Shown here: piece after piece, positions 35,656 through 45,618 of the stretch
How positions within the stretch are numbered: position 1 is the stretch's first letter
Layout of the letters: each line of letters opens with the position of its first letter
NCBI RefSeq assembly: GCF_022549215.1
Contig: NZ_JAKZFC010000001.1
Span: forward strand, 992,001-1,056,000
Source: Solibacillus palustris
GTDB taxonomy: Bacteria; Bacillota; Bacilli; Bacillales_A; Planococcaceae
DNA: 64,000 bases
Reading direction: 5' to 3'
Notes under the pieces: model-generated
Seen by the model: the letters and a program-made list of their open reading frames with translations, nothing else
What the model was told of the DNA's origin: nothing
Databases searched by the model: none
Made by a program: the position numbers and the translations under genes

Positions 35656-36621
35656 TTGAAGAAAAAAGTGGCATTAATTACGACAGGTGGAACGATTGCA
35701 AGTACTCGCAATGATAAAAACAAATTAGAGTCAGGCAAGCTGGATGGCAATGCGATTTTAGCGATGTGTCAGCTTGAAAATGAAATCGATATTGAACTTA
35801 TCGATTTGTTTCAAATTCCATCAATGCATATGACTTTTGAAAATTTAAATCATTTAAATGAAACAATTCAAAAATTATTTCAAGATAAAACAGTGAGTGG
35901 TATTGTTATTACACATGGTACAGATAGCTTAGAAGAAACAGCTTATTTTTTGGAGTTAACGATTGATGATGAGCGCCCGATTATTGTGACAGGGTCTCAA
36001 AAGGCACCTGGCGATATTGGTACAGATGTTTATTCGAACTTGCGTAACTCATTATTAGTAGCCACTAGTGATGAAGCGAAGAATATCGGAACATGTGTTG
36101 TCTTTAATGAAAAAATTATTCATTCTAAATATGTGAAAAAGGTTCATTCTTCAAGCATTAATGGCTTTGGGGCGATTGGTTATGGAATGCTTGGTTTTAT
36201 AGATAATGATGAAGTCATTATTTATCAAAAGCCTACGCATAAAGAGGCATATACGATTCAAGAAAATTATCCAAAAGTTGAAATCGTACTTGCGTATTTA
36301 GGGGCAAGCTCAATAATGTTAGATGCTTTATATAATGCAGAAGTAGAAGGGATTGTCCTTGTTGGGGCAGGGCGTGGACAAATTACTCCAGATATGACAA
36401 GTGCGATTGAAAAGCTATGTCAAAAGGGTACGAAAGTCGTGCTCACAACGTCGACAGAAGAAGGACGTGTATTCCCGACATATGACTACTATAGTAGTGC
36501 CAACAATTTAAAAGATAAGGGTGTTGTAATGGGCGGAGATTTCGATCCGAAAAAAGCTCGCTTAAAGTTATTATTGATGCTAGCAAACGGCAACTCAAAC
36601 TTTGATTCATTTATGCATTAA
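35656..36621 (+). CDS. ansA: L-asparaginase, type I (AnsA)
   Basis: 321 residues from the TTG at 35656; AAGAGGTGA lies five bases before it. A GTG at 35647 falls inside that site. The first catalytic Thr motif is LITTGGTIAST and the second is VITHGTDSLEETAYFLEL with Thr-Asp. No signal peptide, so cytoplasmic. Hydrolyses asparagine to aspartate and ammonia. A terminator follows. Confidence 0.93.
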   Translation: MKKKVALITTGGTIASTRNDKNKLESGKLDGNAILAMCQLENEIDIELIDLFQIPSMHMTFENLNHLNETIQKLFQDKTVSGIVITHGTDSLEETAYFLELTIDDERPIIVTGSQKAPGDIGTDVYSNLRNSLLVATSDEAKNIGTCVVFNEKIIHSKYVKKVHSSSINGFGAIGYGMLGFIDNDEVIIYQKPTHKEAYTIQENYPKVEIVLAYLGASSIMLDALYNAEVEGIVLVGAGRGQITPDMTSAIEKLCQKGTKVVLTTSTEEGRVFPTYDYYSSANNLKDKGVVMGGDFDPKKARLKLLLMLANGNSNFDSFMH

Positions 36622-36623
36622 TG

Positions 36624-36664
36624 AAAAAACTCGGCATACAGTTCAACGTAGCCGAGTTTTTTTT
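36624..36664 (+). terminator. Terminator of ansA
   Basis: 12-bp perfect stem (36624-36635 with 36651-36662) and long T run. Confidence 0.94.
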
Positions 36665-36762
36665 ACATAAATGAAGTGATAAAATATGACCACATTTTCC
36701 CTCGCTGAACTAAATAGTGTTATAATTATAATAGTTGATTTTTGAGGAAAGGAGCCGGCGAC

Positions 36763-37431
36763 ATGTTCATAATCTTATCTGCAGCGATTGCGCCGGGTCT
36801 GGCTCTGTTAAGTTTTTTTTATTTACGTAACCAAATGGATACCGAACCAAGACGAGCGCTCCTGCATGCTTTTATCTTTGGCGCGATAATTACATTTCCT
36901 GTGTTGTTCATACAATTTGTAATAAAAGAAGAGCAAACGTTTAGTAATCCGTTTTTTATTAATGTCATTTTTACGAGTATATTAGAGGAATTGGTGAAGT
37001 GGCTTGTTATTTTTGCGGTAATTTTACGCCATGTAGAATTTGATGATCCCTATGATGGTATTTTATTTGGGGCGGCTGTTTCACTTGGATTTGCTACGGT
37101 GGAAAATGTTATTTATTTATTGTCATTTGGTTTAGACCAAGCATTTATGCGGGCAATGCTTCCTGTTTCGAGCCATGCGTTATTTGGTGTGGTGATGGGT
37201 TATTATTATGGGAAGGGAAAATTTTCGAGCGATGAAATTCAAAAGAAATTTATTTTTCTCGCATTGTTTGCACCATTGGGCTTACATATCATGTATAATT
37301 CAATTTTAATGCTAGAGGGTAGTTTTATTTATGCAATGTTGCCGTTCATGTTATTTTTATGGTGGTTTGCATTACGTAAAGTAAAATTAGCGCACGAACA
37401 TTTAATTGAACATTTGTCGAAAAAATTTTAA
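36763..37431 (+). CDS. prsW: PrsW-family intramembrane protease
   Basis: 222 residues from the ATG at 36763 (AAAGGAG upstream; the frame is open seven codons further). Polytopic membrane protein with the EELVKW (EExxK) motif near residue 75 and conserved His and acidic residues in later helices. PrsW performs site-1 cleavage of anti-sigma factor RsiW in Bacillus. Position before sleB matches ypdC/prsW of B. subtilis. Confidence 0.9.
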   Translation: MFIILSAAIAPGLALLSFFYLRNQMDTEPRRALLHAFIFGAIITFPVLFIQFVIKEEQTFSNPFFINVIFTSILEELVKWLVIFAVILRHVEFDDPYDGILFGAAVSLGFATVENVIYLLSFGLDQAFMRAMLPVSSHALFGVVMGYYYGKGKFSSDEIQKKFIFLALFAPLGLHIMYNSILMLEGSFIYAMLPFMLFLWWFALRKVKLAHEHLIEHLSKKF

Positions 37432-37445
37432 CAATAATAATAGCT

Positions 37446-37488
37446 AAGAGGTTATGTGAAGGAAATTTCTCACATAGCCTCTTTTTTG
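37446..37488 (+). terminator. Terminator of prsW
   Basis: 14-pair stem (37446-37459 with 37470-37483, one wobble) and T run. Confidence 0.9.
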
Positions 37489-37610
37489 TTGAATAGGAAA
37501 TAATAAGAACTTCAGATAGCTCACTTCTAAATGCAATTTCGCTTTGCGGTTTTTGAGTATGTATAATCTAAGATTTTTTTTCCATCCTATGTAAAAAAGG
37601 AGTGGACGAT

Positions 37611-38390
37611 GTGAAAAAGATTGCGTTATTAGGCATGCTTTTCGTTGTAGTGTTTGCACCAACGAGCTTGGCATTTACAAATCAAGAAATTCAGCGCGGC
37701 GCATTTGGAGATGATGTTATCGAATTGCAGGCGAGATTGCAATATATCGGATTTTACCATGGCGAGCTAGATGGCAAGTTTGGTTATGGTACGTACTGGG
37801 CGCTACGTAATTTCCAAGAGCAGTACGGATTGCCGATTGATGGAATTGCAGGACAGGCAACAAAGAAAAAACTTGCAAACAATTCTGATTATGATGAGGA
37901 ATATGTGAAAAAGCAAATACGGTTAGGAAACCGTTTTACGTATTACGGTGGCATCCCTCTAGATCAGCAAGTAAAAGGTGGTGGCGGTGGTGGTGGTTCG
38001 AATTCTACGACATCGATGCAGCTACCTCCTGGATATACGGAGCAAGAATTGCAAATATTGGCGAATGCGGTATATGGTGAGGCGCGTGGTGAGCCATATG
38101 AGGGTCAAGTAGCTGTTGCAGCAGTTATATTAAATCGCTTAGAGTCACCTGAATTCCCAGATACGATTTCTGAAATTATTTTTCAGCCGTTAGCGTTTAC
38201 AGCAGTAGCAGACGGGCAAATATGGCTAACACCAAATGAGCGTGCCAAACAAGCGGTATTAGATGCGATTAATGGCTGGGATCCGTCAGAAAACGCACTG
38301 TATTACTTCAATCCGAAAACAGCAACGAGTAAATGGATTTGGACAAGGCAACAAATAAAACAAATAGGCGAGCATATCTTTTGCGTGTAA
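37611..38390 (+). CDS. sleB: SleB, spore cortex-lytic enzyme
   Basis: 259 residues from the GTG at 37611 (AAGGAGTG upstream). Signal peptide (about 1-22), an N-terminal peptidoglycan-binding domain (about 27-90), a polyglycine/Ser linker (about 122-135) and a C-terminal SleB hydrolase domain with the catalytic Glu region VYGEARGE. A lytic transglycosylase that degrades cortex muramic-lactam peptidoglycan at germination. ypeB follows 12 bases later, as expected for the spore-specific sleB-ypeB operon. Confidence 0.95.
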   Translation: MKKIALLGMLFVVVFAPTSLAFTNQEIQRGAFGDDVIELQARLQYIGFYHGELDGKFGYGTYWALRNFQEQYGLPIDGIAGQATKKKLANNSDYDEEYVKKQIRLGNRFTYYGGIPLDQQVKGGGGGGGSNSTTSMQLPPGYTEQELQILANAVYGEARGEPYEGQVAVAAVILNRLESPEFPDTISEIIFQPLAFTAVADGQIWLTPNERAKQAVLDAINGWDPSENALYYFNPKTATSKWIWTRQQIKQIGEHIFCV

Positions 38391-38402
38391 ATAGGAGAGA
38401 AT

Positions 38403-39683
38403 ATGAAAAATTTAACATACTTATTAGGATTGTTTGTCGTTATTTTAGCCTTTGTTGCAGTTGATTTTTACAATCAAAATAAACAGTTAGAGCGTGCAGT
38501 ATATGCGGCGCAATCTCGTGATTTCTCGGCAGCTACTGAAAAATTATCACTGCTTCATACAGCTGTTGAGCAATCGCTACTGTTTCAAGACGAAAAAACA
38601 TTAGCAACGGAACTCGATTCGATTTGGCGTCTGAGCAGTGATCTTCGAAAATCTGTAGCGAATCTCCCTTTGCAACCAGACGTTCAAAATGAATGGATGC
38701 GTTATTTAGGGAAAATAGGTGATAGTGCCAAGCAAGCGACGAGTAAAGGCACATACGAGGATTGGCAACAAAAAATGACGACAGTCGCATCGAATTTGCA
38801 TGCATTTGCAGAGGAATGGAATATTGCGACCGTTGCTTTTTATAATAATGATGGAGATATGCAAAAATGGACGAACAATCAAACCCTAGCACTTAGTGAC
38901 TCTCCATTCGTTAATGCTTCCAAGCAATTGAAATCATATAATGAAACAGATTTTCCTCTAACTGCAAGTGAGTCAGATTATGAAAAAAAGCGAGACTTAC
39001 AGCATTTGAAGGAACAAAAAATTACAAAAGATCAAGCTGTTGAAACGTTTAAAAAATATTTCCCTAATATTGATGATGCGATTGTGACCATCTCGAAAAG
39101 TAAGGACGATGCCCCTTATCCGTTCTATCACATTCAATTTGTGCGTGGTTCACGGATTGGATATGCGGATATCACCGAGAAAGGCGGTCATTTACTATCT
39201 TTTTTAATGGAACGCCCTGTCTCAAAAGAACGGAAATCACATGAAGAAATATTAAATACTGCGCAAAACTTTATGCAGAATGTTGGCTACAGTGATGTCA
39301 CATTAAGTGAGTCTCGTGAAAATCATGAAGCATGGCACTTTGTTTTTACACGTACGCTAGAAGATAATTCACTTGTTTATCCAGATAGCATTCAAGTAAA
39401 GGTTGCAAAAGATACGGGTGAAATATTTGGTGTGAACGCAATGGAGTATATTCAGGAAGAAAAGATCCCAACTCAAGGTGAGATTCCAATAAAATGGGAT
39501 GCCTTCTTTGCAGATAATGTAGTAGTCGAAGAAACGAAGAAAATCTATACGACGAATGCAACACTTGATCTTCGAAAATGCTATGAAGTCATTGCACGTT
39601 CGAAAACTGATCAAAATGACACATATCGAATTGTTATAGACACCGAAACACATGATGTAATAAAAATTGAAAAAGTCCATTAA
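38403..39683 (+). CDS. ypeB: YpeB, germination protein needed for SleB
   Basis: 426 residues. One N-terminal membrane helix (about 4-22), a helical N-terminal domain (to about 195) and C-terminal PepSY repeats (about 205-420; blocks such as EQKITKDQAVETFKKYFP). In Bacillus YpeB and SleB depend on each other for stability in the dormant spore. It is slightly shorter than the B. subtilis protein. GGAGAGAAT precedes the ATG. Confidence 0.94.
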   Translation: MKNLTYLLGLFVVILAFVAVDFYNQNKQLERAVYAAQSRDFSAATEKLSLLHTAVEQSLLFQDEKTLATELDSIWRLSSDLRKSVANLPLQPDVQNEWMRYLGKIGDSAKQATSKGTYEDWQQKMTTVASNLHAFAEEWNIATVAFYNNDGDMQKWTNNQTLALSDSPFVNASKQLKSYNETDFPLTASESDYEKKRDLQHLKEQKITKDQAVETFKKYFPNIDDAIVTISKSKDDAPYPFYHIQFVRGSRIGYADITEKGGHLLSFLMERPVSKERKSHEEILNTAQNFMQNVGYSDVTLSESRENHEAWHFVFTRTLEDNSLVYPDSIQVKVAKDTGEIFGVNAMEYIQEEKIPTQGEIPIKWDAFFADNVVVEETKKIYTTNATLDLRKCYEVIARSKTDQNDTYRIVIDTETHDVIKIEKVH

Positions 39684-39773
39684 GAATATTGAAAAAACCA
39701 TTTGTATTCTATGGCTAAAATCCTAATCCCATGAGATAATAGCATTTATTATGTTACAGACGGGGAGGGGCAA

Positions 39774-40427
39774 ATGGAGCTGAAAATTGGAACTCAACTT
39801 ACATTGGAACCAACATATACTGAACGTGTTGAAAAATTTCGTTGTCGCGTTGTAGAAACAAAAGATAACATCATTTTTATTGATTATCCAATTAATGTTG
39901 AAACAAAAAAGACGGCTTTCTTAATTGATGGCGCACAATTTCGAGTTTTATTTAATACAGAAACAAAAGAAAGTTATTCTTTTAATACAGAAGTCTTAGG
40001 GCGTAGAGCTGGTAATGTGCATATGATTATGCTTTCGTGCCCACCTAAGGAGGACTTTCTTAAAATTCAACGTCGTGAATATGTTCGTGTTGAAACACCA
40101 GTCGATGTTGCGATTGATTTTAAAGGGCGTAAATATCAATTTGTCGCCGAAGATATTAGTGCTGGTGGGATAGCGATTCATCTTAAAACACCAGTTGATT
40201 TCAATGAAGGCGACGAAGTTCAAGCATTAGTCGTATTGCCATTTACAAATGGTGATATTCGCTATGTCGAAACGGAGGCGGTCATTGTCCGAATTTTTGA
40301 ACGTGATGGCTTTCAAATTGCTTCAATCCGCTTTACTGATACCGATGACGTGGATAAGCAGCATATTGTCCGATTCAGTTTTGAACGCCAAGTATTGATT
40401 CGTAAAAAAGAATTAAATGAGCTATAA
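39774..40427 (+). CDS. ypfA: YpfA, PilZ-domain cyclic di-GMP receptor
   Basis: 217 residues. N-terminal YcgR-like domain (about 1-90), then a PilZ domain with the two c-di-GMP signatures RREYVR (RxxxR, about 98-103) and DISAGG (D/NxSxxG, about 130-135). In B. subtilis YpfA (DgrA) restrains motility when c-di-GMP rises. The diguanylate cyclase encoded at 6107 could supply the signal. GGGGAGGGG precedes the ATG, and a terminator follows. Confidence 0.93.
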   Translation: MELKIGTQLTLEPTYTERVEKFRCRVVETKDNIIFIDYPINVETKKTAFLIDGAQFRVLFNTETKESYSFNTEVLGRRAGNVHMIMLSCPPKEDFLKIQRREYVRVETPVDVAIDFKGRKYQFVAEDISAGGIAIHLKTPVDFNEGDEVQALVVLPFTNGDIRYVETEAVIVRIFERDGFQIASIRFTDTDDVDKQHIVRFSFERQVLIRKKELNEL

Positions 40428-40435
40428 AAAATCTG

Positions 40436-40475
40436 AAAACGCACTTTGAAGTTCTATTTTCAAAGTGCGTTTTTT
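40436..40475 (+). terminator. Terminator of ypfA
   Basis: 15-bp perfect stem (40436-40450 with 40459-40473) and T run. Confidence 0.94.
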
Positions 40476-40550
40476 CATGAAATAGAACGTAAAAATCGAA
40501 TATCTATTTCCTATTATGTTACAATATCAACTGAAAGTAGGGATTAATTT

Positions 40551-41222
40551 ATGGCAAAAAAAATTCAAATTGCAATTGATGGTCCAGCAGGGGCAGGGAA
40601 AAGCACAATTGCAAAAATTGTAGCAGAAGCACTTCAATTTACGTATATTGACACAGGGGCAATGTATCGAGCGGTAACGTATAAAGCATTGAACGAAAAC
40701 ATACAATTACATGACGCACAAGCAATCGAAACAATGCTAAATCATACAACAATCGCATTACAACCTTCAGAACAAGGGCAATTAGTGTTTGTAGATGGTG
40801 AAGACGTTTCGCAGGCAATTCGTTCAAATGATGTAACTTCAAATGTTTCTGAAGTTGCAGCACATGCGAATATTCGTGAAATATTAGTTGCTATGCAGCA
40901 AAAATTAGCAGCAAATGGCGGCGTTGTTATGGATGGCCGAGATATTGCAACACATGTGTTAAAAGATGCAGAGCTTAAAATTTTCATGTCAGCTACCGTT
41001 GAAGAACGTGCGCGTCGTCGTTTCCTAGACAATGAACGTCGTGGAATTGAGTCGACAATTGAATTGTTACAACAGGAAATAGCATTACGTGATAAGCTGG
41101 ATAGTGAACGTGAGGCTTCTCCATTAATCCAAGCAGAAGATGCATTATTTTTAGACACAACGAATTTATCAATTGATGAAGCTGCACAAGAAATTTTAAA
41201 GTTAGCGCAAGCAAAAATGTAA
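40551..41222 (+). CDS. cmk: Cytidylate kinase
   Basis: 223 residues, P-loop nucleoside monophosphate kinase. IAIDGPAGAGKSTIAK at the N-terminus, the YIDTGAMYRAVTYKA CMP-site segment and the DGRDIATHVLKDA block are diagnostic. Phosphorylates CMP/dCMP. Start ATG, with AGGGATTA as a modest ribosome site. Followed by ypfD as in B. subtilis. Confidence 0.97.
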   Translation: MAKKIQIAIDGPAGAGKSTIAKIVAEALQFTYIDTGAMYRAVTYKALNENIQLHDAQAIETMLNHTTIALQPSEQGQLVFVDGEDVSQAIRSNDVTSNVSEVAAHANIREILVAMQQKLAANGGVVMDGRDIATHVLKDAELKIFMSATVEERARRRFLDNERRGIESTIELLQQEIALRDKLDSEREASPLIQAEDALFLDTTNLSIDEAAQEILKLAQAKM

Positions 41223-41342
41223 GATTTTTTTAGGTCAATCCAACACAGGAACATGAAATTTCTGAAAATAAAGGGATATTTTTTGTTTTTGTAGAACTTT
41301 TCGAATAAAATAAAAAGTGGAATATGCGAAGGAGGGTTACAT

Positions 41343-42488
41343 ATGTCTGAGGAAATGAATTTAGGGTCAAACCAGCTGTTTCAAGAAGGAGATATTGTAA
41401 AAGGTGTTGCTGAGCAAGTAGATGAGAAGTCAGTAACGGTTTCAATTGAAGGAGCACCTTTCGACGGAATTATACCGATTAGCGAACTTTCAAGCTTACA
41501 CATTGAAAAAGCTTCTGATTTAATCTCAGTTGGCGAACAACTGGATTTAATGATTACAAAAGTTGAAGAAGGAAATTTTGTGTTATCGAAGCGAAAAGTC
41601 GACGCGATTCAAGCGTGGGATCAGCTGGAAGTGAAATTTCAATCTGGTGAAGTTTTCGATGCAGAAGTAAAAGATGTTGTAAAAGGCGGGCTAGTTGTAG
41701 ATTTAGGCGTGCGCGGCTTCGTTCCAGCTTCACTTGTTGAAGATTATTTTGTTGAAAACTTTGATGATTACAAAGGAAAAACATTAAGCTTTAAGATTAC
41801 TGAATTAGATAAGGAAAAAGGTCGTTTAATTTTATCGCATCGTGCTGTAGTAGAACAACAAAAAGCTTCGAAAAAGCAGCAAGTGATAGATACTATTAAA
41901 GAAGGCGACGTTTTAGAAGGGACAGTTCAACGTCTAGCAAACTTCGGTGCATTCATCGATTTAGGTGGCGTAGATGGATTAGTCCATATTTCACAAGTGG
42001 CACATGAGCACGTAGATAATGTTTCCACTGTACTTTCTGAGGGGCAAGCGGTAAAAGTGAAGGTTCTTTCAGTTGATCCTGCAAACGAGCGTATTTCGCT
42101 GTCGATTAAAGATACGCTACCGGGACCATGGACAGAAATCGAACAAAAAGCTGCAAAAGGCTCGGTTATTTCAGGTACGGTAAAGCGCATAGTGACATTT
42201 GGAGCATTCGTTGAAGTATTTCCAGGTGTTGAAGGTCTTGTACACATTTCACAAATTGCGCATAAGCACATTAACACACCACATGAGGCATTAAAAGATG
42301 GCCAAGTGGTAGAAGTAAAGGTACTTGAAGTAAACGAAGCAGAAAAACGCTTAGCGTTAAGCATTAAAGCGCTACAAGAAGCACCTGAAAGTGAAGAAGA
42401 CTTCGATTACGAGTTACCGGAAGAAAACACGGGCTTCTCATTTAGTGATGTTATTGGGGACCAATTAAAAGGCTTTAATAAAAAATAA
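41343..42488 (+). CDS. ypfD: S1-domain protein YpfD (RpsA-like)
   Basis: 381 residues made of four S1 RNA-binding repeats, at about 15-84, 100-170, 186-254 and 271-341. The last two are the best conserved (FGAFIDLGGVDGLVHISQ and FGAFVEVFPGVEGLVHISQIAHKH). An acidic tail ends it. The Firmicute homologue of ribosomal protein S1, with four instead of six repeats. GAAGGAGGG precedes the ATG. Confidence 0.94.
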   Translation: MSEEMNLGSNQLFQEGDIVKGVAEQVDEKSVTVSIEGAPFDGIIPISELSSLHIEKASDLISVGEQLDLMITKVEEGNFVLSKRKVDAIQAWDQLEVKFQSGEVFDAEVKDVVKGGLVVDLGVRGFVPASLVEDYFVENFDDYKGKTLSFKITELDKEKGRLILSHRAVVEQQKASKKQQVIDTIKEGDVLEGTVQRLANFGAFIDLGGVDGLVHISQVAHEHVDNVSTVLSEGQAVKVKVLSVDPANERISLSIKDTLPGPWTEIEQKAAKGSVISGTVKRIVTFGAFVEVFPGVEGLVHISQIAHKHINTPHEALKDGQVVEVKVLEVNEAEKRLALSIKALQEAPESEEDFDYELPEENTGFSFSDVIGDQLKGFNKK

Positions 42489-42510
42489 AAGAGTCTAATA
42501 ATGAAATAAT

Positions 42511-42551
42511 CACACAACCTTTCTCGCATTAGAGGGAGGTTGTATTTTTTT
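42511..42551 (+). terminator. Terminator after ypfD
   Basis: Seven-bp stem ACAACCT/AGGTTGT with a long loop, followed by a T run; moderate. Confidence 0.6.
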
Positions 42552-42653
42552 ATGGATGAGAAACTAGACTACAATTCAGTTATGCGGTACACCACAAATT
42601 GCTACGAGAAATATTACGCGGACAAGTGCCCATTTGTTTCAAAACCAAATGCA

Positions 42654-42682
42654 TTTCGAATAGTGTGAAAAAATGATATAAT
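42654..42682 (+). promoter_or_regulatory. Candidate sigma-A promoter of der
   Basis: TTTCGA (42654-42659), 17 bases, perfect TATAAT (42677-42682), about 54 bases before der. The -35 is weak. A second TATAAT occurs a little downstream. Confidence 0.45.
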
Positions 42683-42735
42683 AGATAAATTCGTGTATAA
42701 TACAAGAAGATAGAGTTTGGAAGGATGAAGTACAG

Positions 42736-44046
42736 ATGACAAAACCAGTAATCGCCATCGTAGGACGTCCGAACGTAGGAAAGTCGACAATTTTTAACCG
42801 AATCGTCGGCGAGCGTGTATCCATCGTGGAAGATATTCCAGGTGTAACACGTGACCGTATTTATAGTTCGGCTGATTGGCTAGCACATGAATTCAACATT
42901 ATTGATACAGGCGGGATTGAAATTGGGGACGAGCCATTTTTAGAGCAAATTCGTCAACAAGCAGAGATCGCTATTGATGAAGCAGACGTAATTATTTTCA
43001 TGACAAATGGTCGTGAAGGCGTAACGGCAGCGGATGAACAAGTAGCAAGAATTTTATATAAAACGAAAAAACCGGTTGTTTTAGCTATCAATAAAGTCGA
43101 TAACCCAGATATGCGTCATATGATTTATGATTTCTATTCATTAGGTTTCGGTGAGCCTTGGCCAATTTCAGGTTCACACGGTTTAGGTTTAGGGGATTTA
43201 TTAGACGAATGTGCGAAACATTTCCCTTACCAAGATGAAGAGCAATATGATGAAGATACGATTAAATTCTCATTAATCGGTCGTCCAAATGTTGGTAAAT
43301 CTTCGTTAGTAAACGCATTCCTTGGTGAAGATCGAGTAATCGTAAGTGAAATTCAAGGAACAACGCGTGATGCAATTGACTCACCGTATTCATTTGATGG
43401 ACAAGATTATGTGATCATTGATACAGCAGGTATGCGTAAAAAAGGTAAAGTATATGAGACGACTGAAAAATATTCAGTATTACGTGCATTACGTGCCATT
43501 GAACGCTCTGACGTTGTTTTAGTTGTTCTGAACGCTGATGAAGGTATTCAAGAACAGGACAAAAAAATCGCGGGTTATGCGCATGAAGCGGGTAAAGCGA
43601 TTGTGATTGTTGTAAACAAATGGGATGCGATTGAAAAAGATGAAAAAACGATGAACCTGTTCACAGAACAAATTCGTGAGCATTTCTTATTCTTAGATTA
43701 TGCACCAATCGTATTCGTATCAGCGAAAACAAAACAGCGTGTACGTAACATCTTACCAATCATTAAACGTGTAAGTGAAAACCACGCAATGCGTATTCAA
43801 TCATCAATCTTAAATGAAGTAATCGAAGACTCTGTAGCACGTAACCCGGCGCCAACAGATAAAGGTCGTCGTTTACGTATTTACTACGCAACGCAAGTGG
43901 CAATTAAACCACCGACATTTGTTGTATTCGTAAATGAACCAGAAATGATGCACTTCTCATATGAGCGCTTCTTAGAAAACCGAATTCGTGAAACATTCGA
44001 TTTCGAAGGAACACCAATTCGTTTAATTACACGTGCTCGTGATTAA
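42736..44046 (+). CDS. der: GTPase Der (EngA), ribosome assembly factor
   Basis: 436 residues with two tandem GTPase domains: first P-loop GRPNVGKST (about 10-18) with DTGG, second GRPNVGKSS (about 182-190) with [10 protein letters not shown], each followed by an NKxD (NKVD, NKWD). A C-terminal KH-like domain (about 355-436) completes it. Required for 50S maturation. Usual length and position. Confidence 0.98.
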   Translation: MTKPVIAIVGRPNVGKSTIFNRIVGERVSIVEDIPGVTRDRIYSSADWLAHEFNIIDTGGIEIGDEPFLEQIRQQAEIAIDEADVIIFMTNGREGVTAADEQVARILYKTKKPVVLAINKVDNPDMRHMIYDFYSLGFGEPWPISGSHGLGLGDLLDECAKHFPYQDEEQYDEDTIKFSLIGRPNVGKSSLVNAFLGEDRVIVSEIQGTTRDAIDSPYSFDGQDYVIIDTAGMRKKGKVYETTEKYSVLRALRAIERSDVVLVVLNADEGIQEQDKKIAGYAHEAGKAIVIVVNKWDAIEKDEKTMNLFTEQIREHFLFLDYAPIVFVSAKTKQRVRNILPIIKRVSENHAMRIQSSILNEVIEDSVARNPAPTDKGRRLRIYYATQVAIKPPTFVVFVNEPEMMHFSYERFLENRIRETFDFEGTPIRLITRARD

Positions 44047-44149
44047 TAAATGGGACCTTCCAAAAAGTGTTTACCTTTCGGAAAGTGCCCATCACATGTA
44101 TTAATAATCCGTTGGAGACGGTGCTTCTAGGGTGGTCAGAAAAGTTGAT

Positions 44150-44208
44150 CGAATGCTAGAAACGTCACTTCGTGTGACAACGCATTCGTGACCAGCATCG
44201 TGCTGGCC
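44150..44208 (+). repeat. Structured module, copy D
   Basis: Outer stem CGAATGC/GCATTCG, inner GTCAC-TTCGT-GTGAC, second hairpin CCAGC-ATCGT-GCTGG, all perfect. Linkers TAGAAAC and AAC. Confidence 0.82.
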
Positions 44209-44222
44209 TCCAACCTAGGAGC

Positions 44223-44264
44223 AAAGGGAATGTCCCGGAATTACTTCTCGGACATTCCCTTTTC
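44223..44264 (+). terminator. Terminator between der and gpsA
   Basis: 13-bp perfect stem (44223-44235 with 44250-44262), 14-base loop, TTTTCTTT tail. Confidence 0.88.
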
Positions 44265-44331
44265 TTTCATAATGAAATTTGACTTAAAGATAACTGAAAA
44301 TAAAACTTTGAGTGAAATTGGGGGTTTTAAA

Positions 44332-45345
44332 ATGGAAAATGTAGTAGTTTTAGGGGCAGGCTCTTGGGGAACTGCACTGGCAATTGTATTAGCTGAAAAT
44401 GGCCATAATACGTTAATTTGGTCGCATCGTGAAGATCAGGCAAATGAAATTAATACGATGCATACAAACAAAAAATATTTGCCAAATACCGTATTGCCGG
44501 AATCATTAAGCGCAACAAGTGATTTACAGGTAGCGGCTCAACATGGCTCGACAATTGTAATGGCAGTACCTACTAAGGGGATTCGTGAAGTTTGTGGTAA
44601 TATTTCGCAATATTTAGAGCAGCAAGCGCTATTTGTACATGTATCTAAAGGAATCGAACCAGATTCATTAATGCGTATTTCAGAATTAATGGAAGAAAGC
44701 TTAGCGGCACATGCGGTAAGTGATATCGTTGTTTTATCAGGACCATCACATGCCGAAGAGGTAGTATTACAGCATCCGACGACTGTAACAGCGGCATGCA
44801 AAAACTTAGCGGCTGCCGAAAAAGTGCAAGACTTATTTATGAGCCAATATTTCCGAGTATACACAAACGATGATGTTGTAGGTGTAGAAATAGGGGGCGC
44901 ATTGAAAAACGTTATTGCGTTAGCTGCAGGGATGACAGATGGCTTGGACTTTGGTGACAACGCGAAAGCCGCATTAATTACACGTGGATTAGCGGAAATT
45001 ACACGTCTTGGTGTCAAAATGGGTGGTAATCCGTTTACGTTTGCTGGACTTACAGGTATGGGAGACTTAATCGTTACTTGTACAAGTGTGCACTCACGTA
45101 ACTGGCGTGCAGGAAATATGTTAGGTAAAGGTATGAAGCTTGACCAAGTGCTCGAAGAAATGGGTATGGTAGTTGAAGGCGTGCGTACTACTAAAGCAGC
45201 GCATCAATTAGCTATGAAATACGAGGTATCTATGCCGATTACCTCTGCACTTTACGATGTTTTATTTAAAGACATGGAACCAAAAGCATTAGTCGATTCA
45301 TTAATGGTTCGTACGAAAAAAAGAGAAATCGACGAAATGAGCTAA
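44332..45345 (+). CDS. gpsA: Glycerol-3-phosphate dehydrogenase [NAD(P)+]
   Basis: 337 residues from the ATG at 44332 (GGGGG upstream); the open frame further upstream runs through the terminator and is not coding. N-terminal VLGAGSWGTALA nucleotide motif, SGPSHAEEV, EIGGALKNVIALAAGM with the catalytic Lys, and LTGMGDLIVTC. Makes sn-glycerol-3-phosphate for phospholipids. Confidence 0.97.
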   Translation: MENVVVLGAGSWGTALAIVLAENGHNTLIWSHREDQANEINTMHTNKKYLPNTVLPESLSATSDLQVAAQHGSTIVMAVPTKGIREVCGNISQYLEQQALFVHVSKGIEPDSLMRISELMEESLAAHAVSDIVVLSGPSHAEEVVLQHPTTVTAACKNLAAAEKVQDLFMSQYFRVYTNDDVVGVEIGGALKNVIALAAGMTDGLDFGDNAKAALITRGLAEITRLGVKMGGNPFTFAGLTGMGDLIVTCTSVHSRNWRAGNMLGKGMKLDQVLEEMGMVVEGVRTTKAAHQLAMKYEVSMPITSALYDVLFKDMEPKALVDSLMVRTKKREIDEMS

Positions 45346-45618
45346 TTCATAATAGCTTGTAATGAACGTGAAAAATTTAATAATTTGTCACAAATCGGGA
45401 GGTAACATTAGGTGCTTCCTGTATTTTTTTGCCTAAAAAGGCTATAATTATTTGCGGGATAGAGTGAAAATTTGCTAGGTGGGTATTTTCCTTATCCAAC
45501 CGAGCATTAGACTTCACCAATCGGGCTTTTAAGGACAGTGGAACGCTCGCTAAATTGTCCTGTTTTGAAGTGGACCTTAGTGAGGGATAAATGTGAAATT
45601 AACAGGAAGGCGGTTTTA

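Larger units (their letters stand above)
44090..44268 (+). repeat. Terminator-linked repeat, copy 2, carrying a structured module
   Basis: Matches the inverted copy at 26081-26200 on both sides (TAATAATCC, GGTGCTTCT...GGTGGTCAG, then the GGGA-TGTCC hairpin). It contains a 59-nt structured module (44150-44208) at a spot where the other copy has unrelated sequence. Confidence 0.72.

Noticed and set aside
44188-44331. Upstream extension of gpsA
   Set aside because: It would run through a terminator and a repeat module; the ATG at 44332 has a ribosome site and the usual N-terminus.
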